Below the pieces are notes generated by a model. The model saw nothing but the letters and a program-made list of their open reading frames with translations, ran no database searches and was not told where the DNA came from. From NCBI GenBank assembly GCA_020465985.1, contig JAANYP010005970.1, forward strand, positions 33,501 to 97,500: a stretch of DNA of 64,000 nt, in the 5' to 3' direction. Position 1 is the stretch's first letter. Every line of letters starts with the position of its first letter. This document shows, in pieces, positions 25,201 through 36,958 of this stretch. The translations under genes and the position numbers were made by a program. This stretch comes from Centrapalus pauciflorus. Its lineage: Eukaryota; Streptophyta; Magnoliopsida; Asterales; Asteraceae.

Positions 25201-27629
25201 GCACGTGGTTGTACTCTAGACAATAGATGGGTGGTCCCATATAATCCAAAGCTTTTGATGTTGTTTAATTGTCATATCAATGTTGAGGCTTGTTCGAGTA
25301 TAAAATCTGTGAAATATATATTTAAGTATGTTTACAAGGGTCATGATAAACAGTCTATCCATATTGATCCCGACGGAGAAGAAGGTGTATCAACGAGATA
25401 AAAATGTTTCAAGATGCATGTTATGTATCTCCACCTGAGGCAATGTGGCGGATTTTTAGTTTCCCACTTTCACAAATTCACCCTTACGTGATGGCATTGC
25501 AAATTCATCTCCCGAATAAGCAAATGATCAGATTCAGAGATGACGACTTAATGACAGATTTTGTAGACAGGGAGAGAGATAAACAATCAATGTTGACTGC
25601 ATTTTCGAGAGAAACAAATTCGATGAGTCTGCAAGGCAATATTTGTATAAAGATTTTTCAAGACACTTCACATGGAATGCGAGCTCACGTCGTTGGAATC
25701 CTCGAAAACAAGGATTAATGAAAGGGAGATTGGTTTCTGCTATTCCCGCCGAAGGTGAGCGTTACTACCTTCGGTTACTTTAATCGCATGTTAATGGACC
25801 TACAAGCTTTGACGATCTGTATTCAGTTAATGGTATATTTCATCAAACATTTCGGAAAGCTGCACTTGAGAGAGGGTTAATAGAGACCGATGACAATTTA
25901 TCACAATGCCTTACGGAAACGTCATTATTTCAGTTTCCTAATGCTATGAGGAGACTATTTGCGACTATATTGATTTATTGTGAGCCTGGAGACGTTCGAA
26001 AGTTATGGGAAGACCACTACGAATCACTTTCTGAAGATTACAGTCGATAGTGTGAAAATATTGAGCGTGTTCGCGATATGGTTCTGACCGACATTTCTAT
26101 ATTTCTACTATTTATGGGTAAGAATCTTGATGACTTTGATCTTCCAAAATTAAACTCAGTTGTCAATTTACAAACAGAAGTGCCCCGTGAAGTGCAAGAG
26201 GAACATTCCATTTTTGTTGAAGAAGAACACCTGCGTGCCCGCGACTCCCTTAATGTTGATCAAAAGGCTGCGTATGATGCGATAATGAAGCATGTGGATG
26301 ATGATCGTCCAGGCGTGTTCTTCATAGATTGTCCCGGCGGAACAGGAAAAACATTCATGTATAAAGCGTTACTTGCTGAGGTTCGATCACGTGGCCTTAT
26401 AGCCCTTGCGACTGCTTCGTCAGGTGTTGCAGCTAATAACATGCGAGGGGGGAGAACGACACATTCACGATTTAAGGTTCCCCTTAACCTTGTTAACAAC
26501 TCAGTGTGTAACATCAAAAAACAAAGTGGGGCTGCTCAATTGCTACGAGATGCCAAAATTATCATTTGGGATTAAGCATCAATGGCTAAAAGGCAGGCGG
26601 TGGAGGCGCTCGATAGAACATTACAAGACATCATAGGGGTGTCACTCCCATTCGGCGGAAAGATTATGGTTTTCGGAGGTGATTTTAGACAGGTGTTGCC
26701 GGTCGTGAGACATGCCACTCGGGCACAAATTGTAGACTCAAGCCTACGAATGTCTCCTCTTTGGTCTGTAGTTAAAGAGATACGACTAAATATAAATATG
26801 AGAGCACTAGCTGATCCGTGATTTTCTGATTTTCTACTACGAGTCGGTGATGGAGACGAGGAAGTAATAGATGAAAGTTTTATTCGCATACCTGATGACA
26901 TGACCATTCCATACACTGATAAAGCTAAATCACTGAACGATTTGATCGATGCAGTTTTTTCGTCTCTTCAAATCAATGGAAGCTCTTCAGATTATATCAT
27001 TTCTAGGGCGATCTTATCGACTAAGAACAACAGCGTTGACGAGATAAATGATTTGCTAATCAACAGATTTTGTGGAGAGGAAAAAAGCTACTATAGTTTT
27101 GATGAAACAGAAGATGATAAGAATAACTTCTATAAGATAGAATTCTTAAACTCTCTCAATGTCAGTGGTTTGCCTCCTCATCATCTTCGTCTCAAAATTG
27201 GATGCCCGATACTACTTTTACGAAATATCGATCCCTCAAATGGATTGTGTAATGGCACAAGACTGATATGCAGAGGTTTTCAGCAAAATGTCATCGATGC
27301 AGAAATAGCGGTTGGTCAGCAGCGGTTGGTCAGCATGCTGGTAAAAGGGTGTTCTTGCCAAGAATTCCTTTATGTCCATCTGAAGAAGATATGTTCCCAT
27401 TCAAATTGAAGAGAAAACAATTTCCTGTCCGACTTAGTTTTGCTATGACAATCAATAAAGCTCAGGGACAAACAATTCCGAATGTTGGTGTTTATCTACC
27501 AGAATCAGTATTTTCACTTGGGCAACTTTATGTGGCACTGTGTCTAGAGGCACATCAGCCAAAAAATTCAATCGTGATGGAGTTTACACATCAAATGTTG
27601 TGTATCAAGAAGTTTTACGTGATTATTAA
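22221..27629 (+). pseudogene. Helitron Rep/Pif1-like helicase gene, decayed
   Basis: Small 5' exons with YNREYYERQK-type motifs (22221-22281, from about 22355, from about 22549) are followed by a CxxC motif region (CVHCGAKRLQFEFPTFCC) and the Helitron N-terminal domain (MTSGVYTFRAHGGIYH). The Rep region has the HUH motif as GLLHAH (about 24896-24913) and the two-tyrosine motif KYIFKYVYKG (about 25309-25340). The Pif1-like helicase begins about 26240, with Walker A CPGGTGKT and motifs GGDFRQVLPVV and FAMTINKAQGQT. Lesions include TGA for Trp near 24156, frameshifts near 23670, 24800 and 25389, a stop near 26050, TAA in place of the DEAS glutamate (26573-26575), TGA near 26818, and a 2-base insertion in motif VI (about 27540). 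The old stop is probably 27627-27629. Confidence 0.92.
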
Positions 27630-28044
27630 GGTACGATCATATGGTCAATATTACACTTGTTACAATATGCATTTATTATAATTATCAACATTTTATTATT
27701 TGCAGGATTTACTTGCAGCTGGACTCTTCGACTATATATATAATGACAGATGCTACATATTTTTTATTTTTTTTCCATAAATATGTTGTCTTTTTATTTT
27801 GCTATCGTACAGTTTTTTATTATATTCTATTGCAAATGTTGATTGAATACTATTTTTATCCTTTGATGTTCAACAAACATTTTGAAGTAATTTTTTCGTA
27901 TTTTTTATTTGAATAAACATATTCGAATTGAAAGTTAATCATAATATAAATTGTATGTATATTTGAAAGAAATTATTCATCGTTGAAAACTGTCTTTTTT
28001 GTCATTCTAAAAACAAGTCATCGAACAAAAAATGTTTGTCGCCG

Positions 28045-28072
28045 CCGCCGCTTTGCGCGGGTACAAGACTAG
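28045..28072 (+). other. Helitron 3' hairpin and CTAG terminus
   Basis: A six-base-pair stem with one bulge (CCG-C-CGC / GCG-CGG, loop TTT) is followed after eight bases by CTAG, with the host T next. Such a hairpin marks the end of transfer in Helitrons. Confidence 0.88.
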
Positions 28073-28638
28073 TATCCATCTACATAATCTATTTATGAAT
28101 ATAAAAAAAATAATAAATAAGTAAATATTTATTTGCGTGACTACGTGTTGCATTTTTTATTTACCACGTATGGCCCTCTACTCTACTGTGCAATTTTATT
28201 TACAAACTTTATCTAAATTTTAAAATCAAATTAATTTAAATTAAATCAAATTAATTGTAATTTAATTAACTGATTAATTAAAATTAAATAAACTCTATTA
28301 ATCTTATATTCCTTATATTATGAATAGCTACTTATTTTTTTAAACATAAATGTATGTACATTACATATTTACATGGATAAATAAACTAGTCTGAACTGCC
28401 TGATAGCTAAAACTTAAATGAATAATAAATATTATTATAAGTCTTTTAATAAGATATTTTATATTTAATTGATTCGACTTTGAATAAATATCCTAAAAGT
28501 TTTTTTTAACAAATGTTTTGATCTTTTAATAAAGGATCAATCACTAAAAATAATAACTACCTTTTGATTTTTTATCATTTATAACAACATTATTTAGTTT
28601 TTTGTCATTAACGACATCAACTCTTGTTTTTTTATATA

Positions 28639-30617
28639 GGGCAAATGACAAAAAATAGTAACAAGTTTTGACATTTTTATCATTAATGGTAACATTATTT
28701 ATTTTTTATCGTCAATAGTAACAACTTTTATTTTTCTATCATTAATAGTAATGGGTGACCTGCAAACCTATTTAGCAAGTCACCCACTTTTCAATTATCA
28801 AAACTAGTAACATATTTTCAGGTTTTTATCAATAATAGTAACATATTAAATTAAAACATAATTTTATTTTATTTTATTAAGTTTTCTAATTTTCATAACA
28901 GCAAAATAAATCAAATTTATATTCCGAATATTTACGGATAGATAATATTCGATTATCACAATTATATATAATATGAATGCAAAAATACTATGAATCATTT
29001 CAATTTTCACTTTTTCCAACTAAAAAACTACGAAACATCTTTTTTCTTAGTTTTTCAAAATAAAATAATACAAATCGTTCTATTTTTTAGTATTTTTTCA
29101 ATCTAAATGGGACATAGTTTTTTATTTAAAAAAACAAAAAATCAAAATGAGTTTCAATATTTTTCAGTCATAAAACTATAAACCACAATAAGTCATGGTT
29201 TTTCCATTCATAAAAAAACTAAAAAATGAGTGGGTCGCAATACTTTTTATTTGAAATAAAAAATTACAAATTGATTGGCTTTTTAGTAAATTCTAAACGA
29301 AATTGATTTCAAACTATTTGACTTTTAGCTTTCCCGAAAGAAAAACTACTACCCAGTCATGTTCTAGATTTTTTTACAAAAAACTATACATTTTGATTTT
29401 TCATACAAAATAATTGGAACTCATTTATTTTTGTGTTTTTAACAACGAAAAAAACTATGAATTATTCCAGTTTACAGTTTTTCTGAATGAAAAATATTGC
29501 AACCCATAAAAACGATACATAACCACTTGCAAACACTTGCTAAACCAATTTCCATAATTTAGCAGCTTATAACACAATCCACTCATTTAAATTAGAGGTT
29601 TCTTACCTTCCCAAATTAAAGAACACCACAAGCCAAGATGAAGATGAATTCCACAGCTCAATTTGATCCGTTACAAATTTTTTTCCTTCTGTTTGCTCTT
29701 ACAAACACACACAACACTTCTCAATTGTTTTTGGTATGAATGAAAAGGAAGCAAAGAGTTAAACATGTTATGCATATAAACATATCGTTTATAACGCAGG
29801 ATCGACACCGATACCCGACCCCGTTATCAATATTTCATAATTAATATCAATATTCCCAATTAATTTTGTGGTCTCGTAATTATTAATGATCCGCTAGAAT
29901 TATAACCCGATGACATGTATACTCGACCCCAACACGTGTTCATTCCACTAATCATCATACCATTGCCCCAACACAATATTAATAATTTAATCAACCAATA
30001 AATTAAAACCACGTAAATTTCTCAAAGACTGGGTGTTACAATTTTTAACAACATAAAAATTATGAATAATTGTGGTTTGTAGTTTTCCAGCTTTAAAAAT
30101 ACTGCAACCAATTTAGATTGAAAAAACTAAAAAATCAAAATAGTTCATATTATTTAGTTGGGAAAAACTAAAATAGAATGATTTATAGTTTTTTCGTTTG
30201 GAAAAAGTGAAATTGAAATGATTCTAGAATATATATTAAAAATTTAAAAGGTTATGAATATATAATAAATAAATTTAATGAAATTAAAAAAATAGTGATT
30301 AAAGATAGTAGTAATATAATTAAATAAATTGAAACATAAATTGAGTTTATTTTGGTGTTTATGAAATCTTAGAAAAACTTAAAAAAAAAAGTTTCGTTTA
30401 ATTTGATATGTTACTGTTATTGATAAAACTATGAAAAGTTGTTACTATTTTTGATAACTGAAAAATTGTTGGTTACCTGCTAAACAAGTTTGCATGTCAC
30501 CCATTACTATTATTGATAGAAAAATAAAAAGTTGTTACTATAAATGATAAAAAATAAATAATGTTACTATTAATGATAAAAATGTTAAAACTTGTTACTA
30601 TTTTTGGTCATTTGTCC
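28639..30617. mobile_element. MULE, 1.98 kb, with long terminal inverted repeats
   Basis: The ends GGGCAAATGACAAAAAATAG and the complement of TTTTTGGTCATTTGTCC start inverted repeats of about 230-280 bp. TTTTATATA occurs on both sides (28630-28638 and 30618-30626), a perfect 9-bp TSD. The interior is AT-rich with no transposase and holds a piece of LTR. Confidence 0.88.
29560..30040 (-). mobile_element. Fragment of a Gypsy-type LTR
   Basis: On the minus strand the segment begins TGTAACACCCAGTCTTTGAG and runs on with sequence less AT-rich than the host MULE, including a CACGTGTTGGGGTCGAG stretch. TGTAACACCC is a frequent start of plant Gypsy LTRs. No matching 3' end, primer site or coding region is present, so it is a truncated or captured piece. 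Confidence 0.5.
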
Positions 30618-30850
30618 TTTTATATAAATGACATCAACTTTTATATTTTGTATACTTAATAGTATTAGCTTTTGTATTCTTTTATCATTTATAGCAATAA
30701 TTTTTTTTAAGCTTTGCCACAAATGATAAAGAAAATATAAAATGTGATGCTATTAATGATAAAAAAAATATATAATATTGCTCTTGATTCTAAAAATGCA
30801 TAAAATTGTTTTCATTTCTAGCCATTGGCCCTTTTATAAACTAAAATTTT

Positions 30851-31470
30851 TGAGTAAAGGACATTTTTGGTCCTTGTGGTTTGATGGTTTACCCGAATTC
30901 AGTCCCTTAACCATAATAAGGTCAAATTTCATCCCTATTTTGCTAATTTTGTGCCCTTTTAGTCCCTCGTCCGTTAAACTTAACGACACAACCGTTAAAT
31001 TTGTAAGAATGACATTTTTACCCTTTTCATTGAGACGCTTTTAGTCCCTATGGTTTTATTATTTACCCATTTATAGTCCAACATTTATTTTATCTTATTT
31101 TATCTTTATAATTATGTTATTTATATATATATACTTTATTCATTATAAATACACTTATTTTATTTATAAATATAGTTATGTTTTAATATTTTATTTACAT
31201 TACTATTATTCGTATTTTATTTAAAAATTAACTTTTATTTTAATTTAAATATATATTTCTTTACTAATTTATTTAAAGTTCATCTTCTTTATTAATTTTA
31301 ATTTTTATAATATTATTGTTGACATTTATATATGTAATTTTGTTAGTTGTGTTTAAGTAAATATAATATCGTCGATATTTTTCCTCTCCAAAGTCACTAT
31401 TTCTTCAAGTATCTTCCAACCTAATCAATTATCAACACATAAATTATATTATATGTGTTGGATATGTGTG

Positions 31471-31524
<54 letters not shown>

Positions 31525-32153
31525 TTTCAAGTATCTTCCAATGTTATTATTTCTTCAAGTATATTCACATATGTATATAATTTATGTGTCGATAATTGAT
31601 TAGGTTGGAAGATATTTGAAAAAAATATCGACAATATTATATCTACTTAAACACAACTACCAAAATTACATATATAAATGTCAACAATAATATTATAATA
31701 ATTAAAATTAATAAAGAAGATGAACTTTAAATAAATTAGTAAAGAAAATATATAATTTTAATTAAAATAAAAGTTAAATTTTAAATAAAATACGAACAAT
31801 AGTAAATGTAAAGAAAATATTAAAACATAACTATATTTATAAATAAAATAAGTGTGTTTATAATAAATTAAGTATATCTATAAATAATATAATTATAAAG
31901 ATAAAATAAAATAAAATAAATGTTGGACTATAAATGGGTAAATAATAAAACCATAGGGACTAAAAGCGTCTCAATGAAAAGGGTAAAAATGTCATTCTTA
32001 CAAATTTAACGGCTGTGTCGTTAAGTTTAACGGACGAGGGACTAAAATGGCACAAAATTAGCAAAATAGGGATGAAATTTGACCTTATTATGGTTAAGGG
32101 ACTGAATCCGGGTAAACCATCAAACCACAAGGACCAAAAATGTCCTTTACTCA
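30851..32153. mobile_element. Foldback MULE-like element, 1.3 kb
   Basis: The element begins TGAGTAAAGGACATTTTTGG and ends with the complement. The arms (about 30851-31460 and 31525-32153) pair almost completely, so the whole element is one hairpin. The direct flanks AAAATTTT (30843-30850 and 32154-32161) are a probable TSD. The loop is a GT/TA microsatellite. The terminal 'ggtccttgtggtttgatgg ... agtccctcgtccgttaaac' pattern resembles other MULE ends here. No coding capacity. Confidence 0.85.
31467..31517. repeat. (GT)n(TA)n microsatellite at the hairpin loop
   Basis: A GT run of about seven units passes into a long TA run exactly at the centre of the foldback element. Confidence 0.9.
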
Positions 32154-32250
32154 AAAATTTTTTAAGACATAATTTTTTTACAGATGCTTTATAGAACATA
32201 AAGTTTTTCAAATGAAGATTTCTAAACGCTTTTAAGAAAAAAAAATTTAG

Positions 32251-32573
32251 ATATTTAATATGATAAAAACATTTTTTTCATGTTTTTGCGGTTTACTCCC
32301 TCCGTATTATTTTTTACCAATAAAATCCTTAAGTTATATATTTGTTTGTGATTTTTGGAAATTTTCTTTATTCAAGTTTGTGGACTTTTCGGAGAAAAAT
32401 AGTGAAAACATGTTGGTTTTTTGTGGAAAAAGTCAGGGTTGATTATGAAAAAAAAAACTTTTCCGAAAACAGGATTGAAAACAATAACTTGAGGACTTTC
32501 TTAGGAAAAAATAGAACAGAGGGACTAAATCACAAAAAACATGAATACATATTTGTTTTTTCATATTAAACCC
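32251..32573. mobile_element. Diverged MITE of the GGGTTTAATATGA subgroup
   Basis: The right end TTTTTTCATATTAAACCC and an imperfect left complement delimit an inverted-repeat element. The interior phrases TTTTTGCGGTTTACTCCCTCC and TTTTTTACCAATAAAATCC match the copies at 5641 and 59665. Confidence 0.65.
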
Positions 32574-32954
32574 TTTTAAAAAAAATTAAAACAAATATTT
32601 TTTAAACATTTTTTTTAATATACATAAAAAAATTATTTCATGAATAAACATTAAAACTATTATTTTTTTGGCATTCGCCTAATGAATATCAACAAGTGTA
32701 TTATCTCATGCCAAACGTTGTAACTAATTGGCATAATATAACGTTAAACGAAGTGGATACAACACATCGTACCGATGACACAAAAAGATCCCTAAGTAGC
32801 AACACTAATGCACGGTACACACCCCTTGACGGTATCTCCTTTTTCTGTTTAGTCCCATATAGAACTATAGAAGTGTTGAAATCAATGTACATAAATTTGG
32901 AATAAATAACGAGAAAAAAACTGATATGATATCTAATTTTTTTTTATCTGTTTT

Positions 32955-34112
32955 AGCTGGAGATAAAGTCGCTACATCCAGCTCATAGAGGACGTAATGA
33001 CTCAGATTAGCTACTTATGTAAGAAAGAGAATTGGAAAAGTCCAAAGAAGGTCAGGTCCTAAAGCTATAGTGTAATTCCCTGTGACTATTGACAGGAGAT
33101 CCTTCTAAGCTTTCACCGATAATCACATCCAACTACATCCAGGAATCGCATCTGCCAGATGTGGTTTCGGGACCAGGCGTGTAACCTCGATAGCATGTGC
33201 CCTAGCCACCCAAGCCTATTAGTCGCTTAGATAAATTAGGAAGCCCTTCGGGAGCTATTATTTCCCTGTTATTGGCTGGACTTACTAGCCCCTAGCTGTT
33301 TCAATGGTAGGAGCGGCCCCTACCGAAGATTCAAAGGGCGATCACTGAAATGAGAAAGGCTTGTAGACTCGCTTTTTTGATTCGTCGGGTATGCCGGCTA
33401 AGAGAATCGCTTCTCGCCTTGCTTGCAAGAGTATAAGCAAGCCGTAGCATTTTTTTTATACGAAATTAAAGATTTCGTTTGTGTTCATGTTGGCGATTTC
33501 AAATGTCAATTCGGGCTGAGAAGCTCCTCGATCGATAGCTCTCAGCGGGGCCTTTTTATACTGGCTGAGACGGGCCTAGGTGTTTAGTGATACAGAAACA
33601 TAAACGTAGACCATTCCCTGAATCTAGGGGTGTCCAAAACCGGAAATACGAAATCTCGAATAGTGATTTTTGTTAACCGAATCTGAATCCGAAAATTCAT
33701 ATTTTTTTTTTTAATATAAAAAATACAAATTCATATATCTAAATATATATCAAAGATAAATATGTCACAAACTAAACATATTCACAACTATTTTACTACT
33801 AAAAAATATTAAAATAACTAAAATATATAAACTATTAGTTAATAAATCTACAAAATCAAGATAAACTAAAAAAGTATACATTAGAATAATAATAAACACT
33901 CAATATGATGTAAATAATCAATACTAAAGATATATACAATTTTAAATTTTTTTTTGGATTTTCGAATATTTGAATATCTGAAAATTTGGAATATTATTAT
34001 CCGAATCCAAAATTTCGGATAGTTTCAGATCAGATTTTCAGAATCATTTCGGCACTCGGATTCGAATTTTTATGAACACCCCTACCTGAATCCCTTCACC
34101 CATAGAAAAACT
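32955..34112. other. Probable mitochondrial DNA insertion (NUMT), interrupted by a hAT MITE
   Basis: The base composition changes abruptly from AT-rich to near balanced. The text (for example CCCTTCGGGAGCTATTATTTCC, GGAGCGGCCCCTACCGAAG, CAATTCGGGCTGAGAAGC) has the character of plant mitochondrial intergenic DNA and no coding frame. The piece resumes after the MITE 33625-34084 (CCTGAATCCCTTCACCCATAG), so the transfer predates that MITE. I found no tRNA or gene in it. The assignment rests on composition and remembered style. Confidence 0.5.
33625..34084. mobile_element. hAT MITE, TAGGGGTGT family
   Basis: The ends TAGGGGTGTCC and GAACACCCCTA are inverted, and the subterminal CCGAATCCGAAAATTC-type sequence is mirrored. 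The 8-bp TSD CCTGAATC is perfect (33617-33624 and 34085-34092). The same family is seen at 57043-57564. Confidence 0.93.
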
Positions 34113-34114
34113 TA

Positions 34115-34413
34115 GGGGACGTTTGGTTCACGGATTTCCTGGGATTACATGAGATTTGCATTGGAAATCATGTGTTTGGTTCGCAGATTTCAGTAAGGAT
34201 TTCTGAAATCTCTTCCTTCTTTGTTATTTAAAAATCCAGCCTCCCCCTTAGGATTTAGATCCTAATCACCTTTCATTTTTCAGATTAACAAATTTAGCCT
34301 AAAAAATAATGTAGATTCTTTGACAAAATCTTGACAAATGCAAACGCTACATAATGCAAATCCTTTGACAAAATAGAAATCCCAATGAAAAAATATGCGA
34401 ACCAAACGCTCCC
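34115..34413. mobile_element. Tourist-type (PIF/Harbinger) MITE
   Basis: The ends GGGGACGTTTGGTTC and GAACCAAACGCTCCC are inverted, flanked by the 3-bp TSD TTA (34112-34114 and 34414-34416). The length is 299 bp with no coding sequence. Confidence 0.88.
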
Positions 34414-34416
34414 TTA

Positions 34417-36958
34417 GGGTTGTTTGTTTACTTCTTAATGGAATCATTAACAATTCTTTCAGAGGTAAAATGACTTCTTGATGACTGCATTAAAAAGTAA
34501 ACAAACATGGTCTTATATGATATTGATGTGATACTGTGTGTGTATTAGTTTTATCGTTTTAAAAAAATAAAATAAATAACTACAATTTATTTAACCAATT
34601 TCTCTAAAAGATTGGATATTATGGACAACCTTAACATGAGTTGATATTGGACCGACGTGATCTTTCTTTAAGGGTGAAGGGAGTACTTCCCTGTCCTAAA
34701 TTCATCTTTCTGTACACCTCAGCGCCACATCAGCTTTTCTCTCTCCATTTTTCTCACCTTTCTAACTTGGAAATACCCACCTTTCTAAACCTTTCCATCT
34801 TTCTTAAATTTTTTTAAAAAAATCTATCTTAATTAATAAAACAATTAAAGATAAAATACTTAATTCTATAAATATTTAAAACTATTACATAACTAAAATT
34901 AAAAACTACACAATTAAAAATATGAATGTAAAATAAGAAACTGAAATTATGAACGTCAAATACGAAACTAAAATATAAATAAAACAATTAAAACTAAAAT
35001 TATTTAAAATACGAAACTGAAATTACAAATGAAACAACAATTACGAACGTAAAATACGAAACTGTACGAACAAAACAACAATTACGAAACTAAAAATAAA
35101 AAATACAAACATTTACGAAACTATAATAACAAATATCAATAAAAATAAAAAAATAAAACTAAAGTTATACACACACATATGCATGACTGTTTGATAGTAA
35201 AAAAAATGAAAAGAAGGGTGAAGGGGCGTGCGGTGTGAAGAAGCAGGGGAGGGGGTGGAACTCATCGGGGCCGAAGTCCAGGGGTGGTGTGCCCGCCAGC
35301 CTAAGGCTTATAATTTATTTAACAAATTAATATGAAATAAAGAAATAGAAATTGATAAAAGACGAGTAGGCCAAGGCCTACCATAAAGTAATAAAAACCT
35401 AATGTAAATTTAATTGTTAAATAAAAATTAATTATACATTTAAACTGTAAATATATTTTATCATATTTTTTACTAGTTATTTTTTAAAATTAGCAAAAAT
35501 AAAAAATTGAGTTTGAAATGTTAATGTTAAATAGATCGGTTTTCATTACTTAAATAACATTTTAGTTGTACATAAAGTATATCATTCAAAACATATGAAA
35601 ATAAGAATACAAGATTAAGATTGAGTTTGAAACGTTGACTTTAGTACTATTAGTTTTGCGATGTATCGGAGGTACCTCGCTTGTAATCATTTTTTTAAAA
35701 TTCTTTTAAATAATAATGTTTAATTAATAATACAAAACTACTTGTAAAAAATCACATATAAACACCCACTAAAACTATGTAAAACGTGCATGTACACATG
35801 AACTGCATTGTTGTGAAAGTATGTTCACGCTAAGAATTTTTCACATAGTTTTTTTCATGTTCATATGACTTTTATGATGTTTCACATAATTTTTTTCACG
35901 TTCACATGACTTTTAAGATGCTAAAAAATAAGAATGCATGTACTTTTGAAAAATAGTCTTATATTATTAATTTGTATCTAAATGAATGTAAAAAAACTTA
36001 TTTCGAAGCATTTTCACATCCAAAACCCGTGTGTTCATATGTACTCACAATTTTCAATATATATATATGTGTTAAATCAATCATGTAAACAGTTAATATG
36101 TTTTTAACCAGATATATAATTAAAAAATCTGATCAGAATTCAACATATTCTTTTAAATGAAAAATTTTACAATCATTTAATTATGTTTACAAGATGGAAA
36201 AAATGTTTTGCCACCATTAAATGGTATGTTAACTCAAGACGGTAGTGAACAGATTGTTTTCGACTTTAATCGACTTTTTAAAATTTCTTGAAAACAAAGT
36301 ATATGTTTTACAAAATCATATGTACTTCTTGCGTACTCACCACGTCAACAACTTTTGCCATTTTTCTTTTGTATTCATTTTGTATGTATCAAACTCAGAT
36401 CGAAAGCCCAACTTAATCTTTCAAAAAATCTAATAAAACCCAATTAACTTTTATAAAAGCTTCTTTACATCATATCATGCATACATGGACCTCTTTAAAT
36501 GTTTTGTGCAAGTCTTAAAAGTAACAAAAAAATATATAAAATAAAAATAAAAAGAGCAAATATCGACTTCCTTCAAATGTTGAAAACTTTTGCCATTTAA
36601 AAGATAAGAACATTAACACATGTTTAAAACTCATTTGTCATTTATGCAAGAGTGTATAAAATTATGACCAATAAGCTTGTTGTAAAAATATGCAAGTTTG
36701 TAAATCAACAAGAAAGTATGTTGGAAGTTTACCCCAATGTTTTTAACTTTTAGCCAATTTTGTACAACACACTAATTCATGGTGAGATTTTCTTTGATGA
36801 CTTCCAAACATAAAAGATTTTAATTCATCTTTTCTTTCTCATTTGGAAGAGTTGACAAGAAAAGTTAATTGTAAAAGATGCATTTGATATTTATAAAATT
36901 TTTGATATTCCAATTTTTAATAAAATAAAGTTTTTTTTGGGTATTTCTCGTTATAGAA
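34417..36958. other. AT-rich intergenic DNA, no gene found
   Basis: No credible coding sequence. A short inverted pair, GTTTGTTTACTTCTTAATG and CATTAAAAAGTAAACAAAC (34423-34508), may be a roughly 90-bp MITE. A GC-rich patch lies at 35215-35310. The rest is low complexity. Confidence 0.6.

Larger units (their letters stand above)
16263..28072 (+). mobile_element. Autonomous-type Helitron, 11.8 kb, now decayed
   Basis: The 5' end is TCTCTACACCTTTATAATGC after an A. The 3' end has a GC-rich stem (CCGCCGCTTTGCGCGG, 28045-28060) followed by GTACAAGA and CTAG (28069-28072) before T. The left palindrome arm at 6890-6960 shows the two flanks joined, so both ends are confirmed independently. Cargo in order: a non-coding leader (16263-18560), an RPA-like gene, microsatellite and captured sequences (19650-22200), and the Rep/helicase gene. 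This layout is that of plant autonomous Helitrons. Both genes carry inactivating changes, so the copy cannot move by itself. Confidence 0.92.
12196..28437. repeat. Right arm of the giant inverted repeat, interrupted by a Helitron
   Basis: 12196-16262 plus 28073-28437 are the reverse complement of the left arm. The two blocks are separated only by the Helitron 16263-28072. The mirrored content includes the exonuclease-like pseudogene, the MULE terminal repeat (about 13300-13489) and the AT-rich outer sequence. This arm lacks the Pack-MULE, the small Helitrons and the two MITEs found on the left, and so shows their empty sites. Confidence 0.85.
28534..30831. mobile_element. Older MULE-like element hosting another MULE
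   Basis: The left end GGATCAATCACTAAAAATAA and the reversed right end GGGCCAATGGCTAGAAATGA are related inverted repeats. The flanks (TTTTAATAAA before, TTTTATAAAC after) resemble a decayed 9-bp TSD. The interior is almost wholly the younger MULE 28639-30617. No transposase. Confidence 0.55.

Noticed and set aside
32955..33620. A tRNA or mitochondrial gene in the organelle-like insertion
   Set aside because: No cloverleaf or coding frame could be supported.
34640..35300. Possible element between two AGGGTGAAGGG phrases
   Set aside because: The phrases are direct and not inverted, and no target duplication was found.
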